Assembly (NCBI GenBank): GCA_946811185.2
Contig: OX328106.1
Location: 12,132,777-12,196,776 of the forward strand
Length of the DNA: 64,000 nucleotides
Source of the DNA: Hippopus hippopus
Lineage: Eukaryota; Mollusca; Bivalvia; Cardiida; Cardiidae
Reading direction: 5' to 3'
Below are positions 13,101 through 28,100 of the stretch, piece by piece (the stretch's first letter is position 1; every line of letters starts with the position of its first letter). The notes beneath the pieces are model-generated. The model made no database searches. It was not told the DNA's origin and saw only the letters and a program-made list of their open reading frames with translations. The translations under genes and the position numbers were made by a program.

Positions 13101-16100
13101 TGGCAACAGTTGTCAAGGTGATGACCTCATCCACATTCAAGTGTAGGGAGAAAGTGCCATTTACAACCTATCAAAAAAAGAAAAGAATCTTTATAACTGT
13201 CCATACCTTTAATCAAACAACAAAAATGCAGACTTGTCAAAGTTGACAGCATCTGCGTACAACAATTTATATGTAGCTCTAATGATGGACTTTGTCTCTG
13301 ATAGGGTAGAAAATAATGTGGGAAAAAAAAAAGAGAAAATGCTGGTAACTAGAATTTCTCCTTTTCCCATAATGTTTTCAAATGTCTGTAACTAACCTTG
13401 CGGTTGTTAAAACTCAGAATTTTGTTGTATAGTGTTAACTTGAACCTTTGGTTGCAAAAACATCTAAAGTCACTTACTGCTTCCAAATGAATACAAATTC
13501 CACAATGAATTTGATGTTGATGTTTTTACAGTTGATTACCTCCTTTTACCCCTTTTGCACATAGGCAAAAACAGTGACTTTTGCGGATGGCATTGATCAA
13601 GATCAGACTGCACAGAATGTGCAGTCTGATCTTTGATCTATACCATCCACTTGTTTAGTCAAGCCTATACAAGCAAAATCTTTGTAAGTTTCAATGGATT
13701 GTATTTATAGCCGTCAAAAGAGGTCGAGTTTATTTATTTGGCACTGAAAGAGTTAATATCTACAACATGGTTTATACAGATGACCAATCCATAATTGTTT
13801 TACAAACAACTTGTTTGTTCAACTCTTTACCAAACCAGAAAAATGTAGACCAGTGCATATTGACAGCTTTTGCAGACCAAAATCTAAATAAGGCTCAAAT
13901 GATAGAAATTAGTTTTTGATAAAGGAGAAACAATCGTGGGAAAAGGAGAAAATCCTGGTGACCAGCATTCTCCTTTTCCCGCAGGGTCCTGCATGACTCA
14001 GTGGTAAAGTGTAGGACTGGTGATCTGGAGGCTCTGGGTTCCAGCCTCACTGGATCTATTGGGTTTCTGGTAGGAGTGTTCTTGGGCAAGAGAATTCACA
14101 ACGCCAGCCTATTACTGGTATAAACCCAGGAAATACATGAATTTGAGAGCTATTGCTGTGATATGACTGAAATAATTTTGAAAGCGGCATAAAACATCAT
14201 TCAATCAATCAATCAATCCTTTTCCGATAATGTTTTCATAAGCATCTTTCCTAAGAGTCACTGAAATACAAGATTTTTTGGTGAAAATAACTCAAGATAA
14301 AAATTAGCTAATCTTTAATTTTACTCACTGTAACTGGGTTTTGTTTCTGGAATAACTTTGATTCTGTACCATCAAATTTCAGAATACTTTTCCACATGAA
14401 CAACTTCTTCAATGACGCCTAAAGGAAAGTAAACATTATCAATCATTAAAGATAGCCTCAAACAGTCAATCTTTCATGAATAAAGCTTAAATAATCTGAG
14501 CCATGCTATGGCAAAAGGGGGTTTAAAGTAACAATAAAGGCCAAATGTAAACAAAGTGGGTGTTTAAATACATTTGAATTTATATTATACCATTTAAAAG
14601 TATGGAAATTATTGTGACAATGACAATCTGTCATTGTACAGTCAGTCCATGTGTTAGTCGCTGACAGAGAAATTAATTTCAAAACTAGGTTAAAACCTGC
14701 CAGGTAGCGTGTCTTTTGTTTACTTTTTGCCAGAATTTAAAATTCTTTTTTCTGCCAGCAACTAACATATGGCCCGACCACATCATAACAGACTGTCATC
14801 TCCATGATATTTTCCATATTTTGAAATGGTATGATTTAAATTTAAATGTATTATGGCACTTGTTTTGATATTTTGGCCTTTAGTGGGCCTTTAATGCATT
14901 TCCATGATGCATGATACCAAGCAAGTCATCACATAATTATGAATTCATAAAATCCATTTTGTCCAACAACATACTGAATCATGAGGTACATTGGTTCTTT
15001 GCCATTTAGGAAATTTACGAAAAGCAAAAAGTTTCGACCTGTTTCAGCCTGCACAGACTGTGCTGGCTGACCTGGGTCGATACTTTTAGCAGATGCATAA
15101 AGTCCACTTTTCACAGAGCATGGCCCATCTATTGCAGCACAAATTTGTTGTTCTGAATAGATTTCTTCTTCATGTCTCTGAAGATGACAGCTGTTGATAT
15201 CATTGTTCAAAAAGAGACAATTCCTTGTGGAAAGTATTTGCTTTTTTCCAAAAAAATTTTCTGCATGTCTATATTTTCTTCTCTTTAACTCTTTAGCAGA
15301 TGACAAAATTTTTGACAAAAGCATTTTCAGACATAAATAAATGTTACGCAAATCATGAAACTTGTCTTTTAATAGGGTAGGAAACACTGAGGGAAAAGGT
15401 GAAAATGCTGGTTACCAGCATTTTCTCCTTTTTGCAAAATGTTTTCAAAAGCTTTTTTTCTTAGGGTTGTTAAAAGTCTGTATTGTGTGGCAAATTGTTA
15501 ATGTTTCTCGCTCATGCCATGAATACTTTTTATTTGTCTAAATCTGTGAAGAGAACTAATACTCAATATGAAACTTGAGAGTTAAAATCTTTGCAAAACT
15601 GTTGTTTTGTTGAAGAAAACTTGACCTTTCAATGAATGACAAAATTTTGGACAACTCCAAATTAAAAGCATTTGCAGACGACAATTTAAATGCAACTCAA
15701 ATGATGCAGTTTGTTTTGGAGAGAGTAGTAAACATTGTGGGAAATGGAGAAAATGCTGGATATCAGCATCTTCTCCTTTTCCTAAAGCGTTTTCAAAAGC
15801 ATTCTTCCTACGGGTCCTCAAACCACAGGACCGTTTGGTATAGGGCAAAATACAGACCTGACTTACACCATTCTTGGATACTCAAATAGACATGCACAGT
15901 TTCCATCTTGTTCAAAACTAGAACTGTCACAAAGCAGACAAAACCGCCCACCAGCACCTTGTCACTGAAGCAGCACAATTAGAGAACAGAGGTGACTTTC
16001 AGAACAAAAATCACCTGTGACCTTGACCTTTGACCCACGAGACCCAAAAAAATAGGGCACCTCCTTGATCATGAGCACCACTTGTATAAAGTTTCAGGGT

Positions 16101-19100
16101 CCTAGGTCAAACGGCTATTGAGTTACAGCATTGAAACAAGGAAGTCTAGTGACAGACGGACCGACCGATGGAGGGACAGACAGACAAACATGGTGATACC
16201 AGTATACCCCCTCTAATTTTTAATGGGGGGAATAATTATGTTACTTCTTCAGTATCTATAGCAAAAAGTTACTTACAAATCTTCCTTTCAATTTAAATGT
16301 GACATCTTGGCCCGTTACAACATACTTTGGTAGAGGTGGGCGAATACATAAGGAATGGTCATGACTCTGAAGAGAGGCAATAAATATATGAACATTAGCC
16401 GTTAGCTCTTTACCAAACCACAATATTTTTTACTTGTCCAAATTGAAGCCATTTAGACGACAAATTAAATGTTGCTAAAGTGATGATTTCTGTCTTAGAT
16501 ATGGTAGAAAACATTGTGGGAAAAGGAGAAAATGCTGGTTACCAGCATTTTCTCCTTCTCCCACAATGTTTTCAAAAGACTTCTTCCTAAGGGTCGTTAA
16601 AAGTCCTGGTTGTGTGGTTAAGGGGTAATAAGCCAGCTTAACCCTTTACCACATAATTCCAAGTTTATTCCACCTTGACAGAGACAACTTTTGTAAGCTG
16701 TGTGGGAACAGGAGAAATGTTGGTAACCAGTGTTTTATACTTTTCCAAAAGAAAATTTCATTGTTTGAGTCATATTTATTATTTTGTCTCCAAATGCTTT
16801 CAATTTGAGTAAGTCTAAAGTTTTGTTATTTGGTAATGGGTTAACCCTGGTTACCCAGCATTTTCTCCTTTTCCTTCAATGTTTTCTAAAGCCTTTTTTC
16901 CCAGAGTTGTTAAATGTACGGATTGTGTGGTAGGTTATCTACTGACAAGGAATGTCCATTTATTTTTTTAGCACCACAAGGTATGATAATCATTACTTCA
17001 GTGAAGTATAAACCACACTAGCCATTATGCTGTACTAATCAACTAGTTTTTGGACCAACAGGACACCCATCTAAAATTTCTTTAACTCTTTACCAGATGA
17101 CAAATTTCCAGACTTTTCCAAATCTATAGCATTCGAAGATGACAAATAAAATGTGGCTCAAACAAGGGTCGTTGAAAGGGTAAAAAAAAAAAACATTTCA
17201 GGAAAAATCACTGGCTGATTACCAGCATTTCCTCCCTTTTCACACATTTTCAATATCCCTTTTCTCTCAAGGTCATCAAAACATGAGATGGTTTGGTAAA
17301 GGAAGAAAAAAGATATGACAAAGTATATTAGATCTTCATATCCTGAGTCAGTGAGTTAAAGAACTAGAGGCGCTTGAGCGCCTGTATCGCTCCACAGGCC
17401 TGATATTTCTATAATGGCGAAAGGAAGTTTTTAACAATTATCATTCAATCCTGCAATTTAGCTCACTGAAGAAACAATTTGGTAGACAACCACCATAGGA
17501 ACTTACCTGCAAAACAACAATGAAATCCAATGAATAGTTTTAGAGAAGAAATTTTTCAAAGATTTTACTTTATACCATAAAAGGAAAATGAGTCTCCCAT
17601 AAAAGCCATGTTTTTTGACAGATCTTTTTTTTTTTAAGGAATTCTGTAAACCTGTATCTAAGGAACATTCCTGCAAAATAATAATGCTATCCAAATAGCG
17701 GTTTGGGAGGAGATTTTTAAAGGTTTTTTACTTTGGTTGCCATGGCAACCAGAATTCTTCATGGAACACAATTATTTGAAGGAATTTGAAAGAGGACCAC
17801 CAAAGGAACATTCCTGTGAAATTTGGTAAAAATCCAGTCAATAGTTTCTGAGGAGAAGTTTTTTAAAGAAAAAGTTTACAGACGCACGCACGGACGAACG
17901 GACAAACAAATGGACGGACGCACGACGGACACAACGCCATGACAATAGCTCGCTGGCCTTTGGCCAGTGGAGCTAAAAAATTATACGAGATTTTGTTGAC
18001 AGTTCCAAAAGTTTTACACAGCAAGGACAACACATAACTTTGCTCTTATTTAGAACTATTTCATAAATAATTATGCACCATTCTCTGTGAAAATGGGGCT
18101 TAATAAATCTGCAAATAGTATTGACCCAGATCAGCTGGCACAGTCCACACAGGCTTATGTGGGTCAAAGCATTTTTGCTTTTGGTATATTTTCTGCATGT
18201 CCAAGGACCAGTTTACCTTATGATTCAATAGGCCCTACGACAAATTACATTTTATGAATCCATAGTCATGTGATGACTTGCTTGGTATTAGGCATCACAG
18301 AGACACATTAAACCCCCTTTAGCCAGAAAATGGCTCATACGCATTTCAGCGTTTTTAAAACATTATATAGTGACCAAAAGAGAAAATCAAATACCATGGT
18401 TTCTATGACAATAGTAAGGTCCTTCCTGTCAGGGCTAGTCAAGGTCACATAACTGCCTCCCTTATTGAAGTGACCACTCCCGTATCCATGGCGATAGTAT
18501 TGCCAGCCAATTTGTGTAAATTGTGTTGTGTGGGCTAAATTATACAAGAATGGAAAAACATGTAAAACTAGACAGGGTTTGCATGCTGTCAAGAAATTAA
18601 CCCTTTACCAGACGACAAAATTTTAGCCTTGTCTAAATTGAAAGTATTTGCAGACGAAAATTTTAATGTGGCTCAATGGTGTAATTTTTCTTAGATAGGG
18701 TAGAAAACATTGTGGGAAAAGGAGAAAATGCTGGTTACCAGCATTTTCTCCTTTTCCCACAATGTTTTCAAAAGGTGTCTTTCAAAGGGTCATTAAAAGT
18801 CGGCTTCAGGAAAACAAATTTCGATCAGGTAACTCTAAAACACTTTTGATTAAAGATAACTAACAATGACCCTTTACCACACAGTCCCAAGTTTTAACAA
18901 CCCTGAGAAAGAAAGCTTTTGAAAATACAGTAGGAAAAGGAGAAAATGCTGATATCTAGTGTTTACTCCTTTTCCAACAAAGTTTCCTACTTGTTCAAAT
19001 TACATCATTTGTGTCACATTCAATATGTGCGTCTGCAAATGCTTTCAATTTGGACAAGTCTATAACTGTATCATTTCCTAAAGAGTAAATTCAGTTTGTT

Positions 19101-22100
19101 ACATGAATACAAGTGGAAAATACTGAATCAACTCTTCACAAAATGACAAAATTTTAGACTTGTAGAAATTGAAAGAATTTGCAGACGACAAACTCATTTT
19201 TATTCAAATAATGTGCCCTAGCTTTGGATGTGTAAAAAACAATGTGGGAAAAGGAGAAAATGCTGGTTACCAGCAGTTTCTCCTTTTCCCATGATGTTTT
19301 CGAACTCTTTCTTACCAAGGGCTGTTAAAACTAGGGAAAGTGTGATAAAGGGTTTAAATGAGAAATCATTCGTTAGGAACAGCATTTTCTCCTTTTCCAA
19401 CAAAGTTCTCTACCTTTAAAAACAAATGACATCATTTGTGTCACATTAAATCTGTACATCTGCAAATGCTTTCAGTTTGGACAAGTCTATAACTTTACCA
19501 TTTGATAAAGAGTTAATTCAGTTTATCACATGAACACAAGTTGAAAAACTTTATCAACTCTTCACTAAGCAAAAGAACTGTAGACTTGTCCGAATTGCAA
19601 TCATTTGCAGGCAACAATTTCAGTTTTTTTGTCTTTGGGAGGGTAGAAGACATTGTGGAAAAAGGAGAAAATGCTGGTTACCAGCATTTTCTCCTTTTCC
19701 CATGATGTTTTCAAAATCTTTCTTACTAAGGGCTGCTAAAACTAGGGATTGTGTGATAAAGAGTTCAAATGAGAAATCATTCGTTATGATTAGCAATTTC
19801 TCCTACAGACACAATGTTTTCAAAAATAGTCTGCTACACAATGAAAATAAGTTGTTGAAAAAATTTTCTTTCCTTCATGTATTGTAGAATTTGCTTTCTA
19901 CTTTAGAATCTAGAATGTATTATCTTTCATAAGCAATCCCTCAGCTCATGTACTTTTGAATCTATCAGCTCTTGAATGCATGGATCCTAGAAAACATACA
20001 TATTCACCGTAAGTCAGTACCATGAAAAATGTATCTGGCTTTTGACCTGATATCAACTGTCTTTGTTGTCTATATTTTTTAAATACAGTAACTGTCATTT
20101 AAATAGCAATTTTATTTTTTAAAAGAAATCTGCCTTTCCAATAACTTATTCATGGACAATCAGAGAATAAACAAATTGTATGCATACAATTTAAGTTAAA
20201 ACTAAATTTTGCCACCCCTGATTTCCTGCGAGTGAAGAGAGCTACTGACCTGCCATCCAAACTGGACTACTGACCACATAGTGACCACTCCAAGGACTTT
20301 CTGCAGTCATCAGACCATCCCTTGTGTAAGGCAGGGTGTCATAGTAAGCTGCGATCAGATTCCATGATATAGTTCTGTAATATGATAATGTCTTTCTACG
20401 TAGAAGTACTTCATAAAACTTGGTTTAACTCTTCATCAAACAATTCTGTGTTTTAAAACGATCCTGAGGAAGAAGATGCTAGAAAATATTGTAGGAAAAG
20501 GAGAAAATTCTAGTTACCAGCATTTTCTCCTTTTCCCAGATTTTTTTCTACCCTTTTAAATATATATTCCATCATCTGATTCAAATTTACAATGCCAACT
20601 ATATATGCTTTCCATATGAATGGGTTTAGAATTGTGTCATCCGGAAATGAGTTTTTCAATCATTGTTACGGCAGAGGGGTAAAATGTAGAAAGTGGTATA
20701 GGTCGAGCCTACAACACCAAACAACTCCTATAATACAGGAAAGCGGACATTTAAAAATCTACAAATGAACTCATAAAGTGACTAAAAGATTGAAAGGTAT
20801 TTCACTTTAAAATGATAAGACAGCTAAAAATGAGAGAGCAATAAAAATCTGAGTAGTTCCTTACGCAGTGATATTTCCATTCACGTAATTCTGGTTCAGT
20901 ATCTGCAATTATAGACACCAAAATCAATGACATTGTGTAGTTTTAATTCTATTATCTCTGAAAAACTTGTCTTCTGCATAAAACATAAAGGCATAACTCT
21001 TTGCCAGACAATCAGGAGTTTTAACGACGCAAAGAAAGGAAACATTTTCTCCTTTTTCCGCAATGTTTTCAAAAGCCTTCTCCTTCAGGGCTAAAATTCT
21101 GGTTTATTAGGTAAAGGGTTAGAGACATTATTACAATAACCGCAGTGCTGAAAGATGTCAAATCCTGGTCTAAATCTGAAAATTGGTAACATTTCCACTA
21201 AAAGTAAATGAAAATTTTCTCCATTTCTGACAGTTTAACAGAAAAAAGAGAATATGAAAGAGAGAAATAAAATTGTCAATTTACCCGGGCCCAACATCCT
21301 CCCCCTACGATATCATTAAATGTACTATAGTCTTCTGAAGCCCACAATGGCTTATTAGTTTTAATAGCATCAGGTGTAGTGATAGTGCCTGGATAGTGAC
21401 ACCTAGAAGAAGATAAATGTCAGATAAAAAGGATGCTCATATAATTGTACATACTCAAAGCTGTCAGTACCTATATGATAATTTTGGTCCTCTCTCACTG
21501 CTGATTATTGTTTAGACAATGGTTTTGTGACAGTGGGAAAGAAGCAGGTGGCTTAGGAAGAACATTCTGCAAAGTACTGGTAAAAGAAACTCCAATAAAG
21601 CACTGATAGGTGCACTGGCTGCTAGGATTTAACTGAAATAATGTTGAAAATAGCATTAAATACAATACAAATAGACAAACTAACAAGCTAAATGATGATG
21701 CAAGGGTTTCCTTAATGAATATCAACAATAACAGCTGAAGGCTGATAAGTGACTGGGCAAAAAAGGTAACCAGCGTTTTCTCCTTTTCCCATATTGTTTT
21801 CTTCTCTTTCAGAGACAAATCTCTTCATATTTATCCTCTGCAACTGTTTTGAATTTGTAGAAGTATGAAATATTTTTCACATGGTAAAGAGTAGCCTTGG
21901 TTCCAGTCTGTTCATTTTTTTCCTTTTCTATCATTCGGACATAACATTGTCAAAAATGATTGTCTGGGGACATTCGAAAACCGATCTCAGCAACATCTAC
22001 TTTATTCCATCTCACAGTGGGGTAAAGTAGATGTTGCTGCAATCGGTTTTCGAACATGAATGACTAAAATTAGATACCAGGATCCCAATAACATTGACTT

Positions 22101-25100
22101 GATCACTTCCTGTTTGTGAGCCATCTTTGAAAATATTGACAACAAAATTTCAAACGTGTTATTGAAAATGACTTTGAAGGAGAGTTTAACAATAAAAAGG
22201 GTTGTTGAAGGCGTGATGTATTTTTGATGGCACCAACCCGATTTGGGAAAGTCACTCGTACATGAAATCACAGAGTTGTTGTTTTCAATAATGTGACATC
22301 ATGCTGTAAACAAGTCTATAATTAGATTACTTCCACAATTCATAGTCATGGGGAGACCCTCGAATGCCCCCAGGCAGTAATAATAACCGAAGCGAAAAAC
22401 AGATTGCTGCCAAAGATCTATAGCAGACCGCGATTAAGAGAGTGTGATATGGAGTAATTAGGAAATTATTACAGTCTGGGCCCAGGCTAGGTAAATAGAT
22501 AAGAATCACTGATTGGAATAGTTAAAAATACATAATGAGCATGACCTGATTAATTCTTGGTTATGTAATGGGTTAACTCTTTACCAAATAATCACAAATT
22601 TTAACGAATCTGAAGAAAAAAAAAGCTTTTGAAACCATTGTGGGAAAAGAAGAAAATACTGGTTACCAGCATTTTCTCCTTTTCCCACAATGATTTTCAC
22701 TTTCAAAATATCCCGTAATTTTTGCCACATATCATTTGTTGTCTGTAGACCCTTTGAGTTTGGTTGAGTCCACAATTTTGTCATCTGTTATAGGGTTAGC
22801 TGAATGCATGTAATTGTTGCCTATGTAATGGCTGAACTAAACAATTCTTGGTTATGTACTGTAACATGCAACGGCCTGGTCACCCATCCAGGCACTAGCG
22901 TAATGCAGGCAGCTTAACTTCCACCGAGAGAAATACACCAAACCGCATCACTAAAAGGTAGCTCAACAGCAAGGCAGGTTTAAAGTGCTTTTACATCTAA
23001 CTTCTCTCAGTGACATTACTCTCCCCTCTCGAACCGAGACTTATTTACAAATAAAGGAGGATGAGTTTACAAGGGTAAGGCAACTCCAGTCCCGCAGTTG
23101 TCATAATCCAACCGCTGCCATCACTTACAACCGCCTGTTCACCCCTCCAGGCACTTACCTAATGCATGCTGTTCAATTTCCACGGATAGCAATACACCAA
23201 ACCACATCGCTGTAACAGCTAGCTCAACAGCAAGACAGGTTTGAAGTGCTTACATCTTACCTCTCTCTGTGACATTATATATTCTGACAAACCACTGACT
23301 AACTTGCCATAAAAGAAAACATGACTGAATACCTACCCAACAGCTTCTATAGCAGCTGCAAGTTCTGGATCATTCAAAATGTCAGGACAAATCTTCCAAT
23401 CATTAATGTGAGGTGCATCTGGGGCAACTATTTTTACATGGGTCAGCTTTGCCTTGTCAAGGGCCTTTCTCAGAGTCTGTAAATTTTATCCAAAAAAAAT
23501 CATTTTTCTTTTTTCACCGTTACAGCACCAAATAAACCAACAGATACTTTTAACTCCTTACCAAACTGACAAAATTTCATACTGGTCTAAATTTACAGTA
23601 TTTGCAGACTACAGATTCAAAGTGGCTCAGATAATGAATTTGTCTCTGAAAAAGTAGAAAACATTGTGGGAAAAGGAGAAAATGTTGGTTACCAGCATTT
23701 TCTCCTTTTCCCGCAATGGTTTCAAAAGACTTCCTTCTAATGGTCATTAAAACTCTGGATTGTTTGGTAAAAGGTTAAATAAAAAATAAGATCCAATTAC
23801 TTCAAATTTCAAGATTTCTCTATGGCATTTATATATGTATAATATATAATGTCTCAGCAAGAACAAAGCAGACAGTACAGATCAAAGGTCATACTGCACA
23901 TTTTGTGCAGTCTGATCTTGATCTACACAGGCTGCAAGGGCAACAACTGTTGTGAAAGGTGCTTCAGGAGTTGAAAAGTAATCCATCTGCACATCATTTG
24001 AATGCAATGTTGTATTTATTTATTGATTTCTATGTTCTCTTTTGAGATAAATATTAGGCAAATTTATTTTTTTTAACATAAATATTTAACATGATATGGA
24101 AGGCTATTGAACATAAAAATACTGCATGAAAACAGTTAACCTTTCACCACATGATCTCTGGTTTTAACCACTCTACAGCAGAAAAGTTTTGAAAACATTA
24201 TTGGAAAAGGAAACAAGAGCACTGCATGCAGGTGCCAACGCCCAGCTGTACTTGCTTGACTTTCAGTGAGAATTCTAGGTCAAAAAAGGAACATAACTGT
24301 GTCAGAAATACTTTGATGGTTACCTGCCCTTGTTTTATGGGTTCCCCTTTTGAAAGTTAACAACTTGTCCAATTTTGAAGTAAACATCTTCAGTAATAAC
24401 AGATATGTTATAAAACGTCAGTTTTTGAACAGCAACAATCACAACAATGCAGACACAAACAACAACAGCACTATGACAATAACTCGACTTATTCTTCAAA
24501 ACAGCCAAGCTAAAAATGCTGGAAAACAGTGTCATCCCCTTTTTCTTCAATGGTTTCTATCATTTAAAATATAGAAATTACTAGTATCATCTGAATTTCA
24601 TTTAATTTGTCATCTGCGATTACTTCAAATGTTGTCAAATTTTATAAAAAATGAATTTTTTATAAACTGGTAATGAGTTAAACACTTTAATGGTTTGTTG
24701 TGCCATGGCCTAATGGTTAAGGCATCAGCCACTGGAGCAGGAGGTTGAATGTTCAAGTTTCTGGGAGAGAGAAAGAGGGGGTCTTTCTAGTGTAGCCAGT
24801 TGGAAATCCATCAGCAAGTTAAGCCCTTTATGACACAATCATGAGTTAACATGGTTTCTGAAAGAAAATACTTTTATCATCCAGAAATGACATGAGTACT
24901 TGCTCACAGAGTTTGAATTTTCTTTTGACTTACCTTGATGTATACTATGTTATAATCTTTTTCATTCCAGAGCTGAAAAATTGGAAAAAAAAATTAAATC
25001 AAGATGGAAAAAATTAACATTTTTCTCCAACATTTCTTCAATCTAAACTTCCCACTAGTTTCACAGGTATACATGATAACGAAGCCTTGTTATTAGTAAT

Positions 25101-28100
25101 TGAAAAAGTTGGTAACCAGGGGACCATTTTACTACAGTAGTTGCGCAAATGTAAGTTAAAGAAATTTTGTAGGTTTTTATATAAAATTGCATTATACTAA
25201 AGTTTTTAAAACTAAGTTGGAATGTAAGTTTTTCATAACTTTACATACAAAAATATCAGTCGTAAGTGAGAACATAGGCCTATACTTGAGGCATTTTTTG
25301 TTTCGGGTCATCACAGAGGAAGAAATTTGAGAAAAAACGTTATAATTATCCTCACAGTAATACGCAGTAGTCATAATTTTTTATTTTTTGACAATCTAAT
25401 TTTTCTTCAAACGTACATTATCCATATTTGACGGAAGCAGGTGACATATGAGATGATGTCAAGCGCAAGAAATGTACGGTAAATCACATTAATTACATCA
25501 TATTTCCCTCTGAATGAATGGCATGCACTATTTACCTAGGTAACTGGTGCGTAGGAACTACTGTTTCTGCCTTCAATGGAAGGTTTACGGAAATATTTAC
25601 ATACGCAAATTCACAGTAACAAAAGTTTAATAAAACAGATTTACAAATTTCATAAATCTGAAAGTAGGCATAAAGTTACCAAAGTTCTTGTGAAAAAACT
25701 TACTAGTTGTTAGTAAAACGGTATCCAGGGGCCTGTCAGAAAAGGGTAGAAAAAAATGTGGGAAAAGGAGAAAATGTTGGTTACCAGCATTTTCTCCTTT
25801 TTCGCACATTTTTTAAAAAGTCTTCTTCCTCCTCAGGGTTGTAAAAACACATGAATGTTTGGTAAAAGATTACGTGATTATAAGAGTTTGGCTATACCCT
25901 AGATGAAACCACTTACCCCTATGTAGTCCACTGTTATATTGTAATATTTCTGAGCACCCTTGATCCATCGGATGACATACCCTGCTGTAACTTCAGGGGC
26001 TTTAAAGGGATTTCTATTTCCTGTTGGGTTCAGCCATCCAGGGAAACTCCATGGTAGTCCATATATCTTTATGTTTGGATTTCTCTGTCATGTAAAAGCA
26101 AGAGACTCTTACAGGACTGTATCACTCTACTGGCTGCTCCTGATTATTGAATTTTGCAGTGCAGGAAACCTCCTATAACTGGTCATGTTATAGGTTACAA
26201 AATGCTTCCTAATAACAGGACGACATAAATAGAGGATCTTACACGAGTGTTTATGTATTATTATTTTCATCAAACGAGTTGACTAAAATTGTATGATGCG
26301 AGCCTTGGTGAGCGTCAGATACAATTTAGTCAACGAGTTTGATAAAAATGATAATACATAAACACAAATGTGAGATTCTATTTACCATATAAAATGGATG
26401 ACAGACCAAAAATATCCTGCTTCTTCACCTTTTGGCTATATACCGTTCATGGGTCCATGTTTACAAAATTGTAGTTCGGTTTCAAATGTGTACATACACA
26501 AATAGATAGCTCCATGACATTTACACCAAAAGTAGAATAAAACAGTCTCTAGAGGGGGTAAGTGCAACTAATTCAGCAATTTTGTTGTTTTTAAAAAGCT
26601 TTTGCCACATTTTTTGCTTTTTATTGAACATAAAAATCAAAAACTGTCCATGAGCATACGCCTTGGCAACAATGACGTCATTTTTCCAAGAAACGGCATA
26701 GTAGTACAAATTCCGGCATTTACTGTGGTTGGTTTCTCAAGCTTCACGTGCTCATGACTGAAAACTGATCAGAACCAGGACCCAAGAAAACCCAAAAATA
26801 AGTCATAGGTTTAATACACTGCCGGGGGAGGTTTTATGTGATAAATGACATTTCTTTTCAAATATAAATCCAATTATGAACTATTACTAATATGTCACAT
26901 TTTAGGATGCATGACATGCAAATGTAGCAGGTAAGGGAAGGACATTTGGAAAGGCTTTCAGTTTGGTAGAATCTATTAATTTCCCTTTGGTAAAGTGTTA
27001 ATTAAGAAAATAAAATGTTAGTCACCTTACTGTAGGTCTTCACGCGAATTTGTTCATGATTCTTTTCTAGCGTAATATTTCAACATCAGTTCTGATTGGT
27101 AGAATGCGACACACTGATACTGTTTTATTAAAATCCATGCTCATACCATCAGATGAGGACTTCATCACCGCATGTACAAGGGAAAAAGATGATGAACAGT
27201 TGCCAGACAGACAGAAAGTGCAGCCAGCGTGAATGTGAATCTACCCTCAACATTTTTTCAGAGAAATTTACATCCCCGAGAGCAATGGATCTGAGAAATT
27301 TTATATTTTCTCAACTGACTTGATTTACATGTACTTATCTGGCACTAACCCACATGATGAATACCATGAAAACTAAACTCCCCTCCCTCACAGTCAGAAT
27401 TAAGATTCATGACACTCACATTCTCAGAAAACAAAAATAATGTACTCTAAAGTTAATCCTTTTTTAATGAAAAAAAAAATTTTAGACTTGTAAAACTGAA
27501 GGTATTTGTAGATTACAAAATATCTGTGACTTAACCCTTTCCCAAACGTCGTATTCTGGACTCTTTCTTTATCAAAACATCCGCAGACAATATATTCATA
27601 ATTATGCAAATGAACTTGAGCTCTCTGATAGGGTGAAAAACATTGTGGGAAAAGGAGAAAATGCTGGTTACCAGCATTTTCTCCTTTTCCCACAATGTTT
27701 TCAAAAGCCTTCTTTCCCAGGGTCGTGAAAACAAAAGGATTGTTTGGTAAAGGGTTAAGCAATGAAATTTGATTTTGAAAGGAAAGAAACACGGTGGGAA
27801 ATGGAGAAAATGCTACCACTTTCACAGAGATGTATTAGACACACTTTTACCAGAGTATGGCTTGCACACATTATATTGCATGACACATGTAGTTGAAAAG
27901 TTGTATTACCTTCTTAGCCTCTGTCATCAACCACCATTCATACCCACGGCTATAATTCTCGTCCCAGCTATAGTGTTGATGTGACGCCTCAGAACCATCT
28001 AAATGATAACAAATTGCATCAATACTTTATCAAACAATCCTGTGTTGTAAATCTCTACCAGTCGACAAAATTTTAGACCCTTTCATAATTGAAGCATTTG

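Larger units (their letters stand above)
18950..19830. repeat. ~424-bp tandem duplication containing MITE P parts
   Basis: The block CATCATTTGTGTCACATT recurs at about 19005 and 19429, ATAAAGGGTTTAAATGAGAA / ATAAAGAGTTCAAATGAGAA and ATCATTCGTTA recur at about 19365 and 19780. Both units hold a reverse MITE 3' part followed by a forward MITE. Confidence 0.75.

Noticed and set aside
14929..15387. 152-aa minus-strand ORF
   Set aside because: It runs through family B and family P repeats; the peptide has no domain.
27424..27825. 133-aa minus-strand ORF
   Set aside because: It is the translation of two nested MITE P copies.
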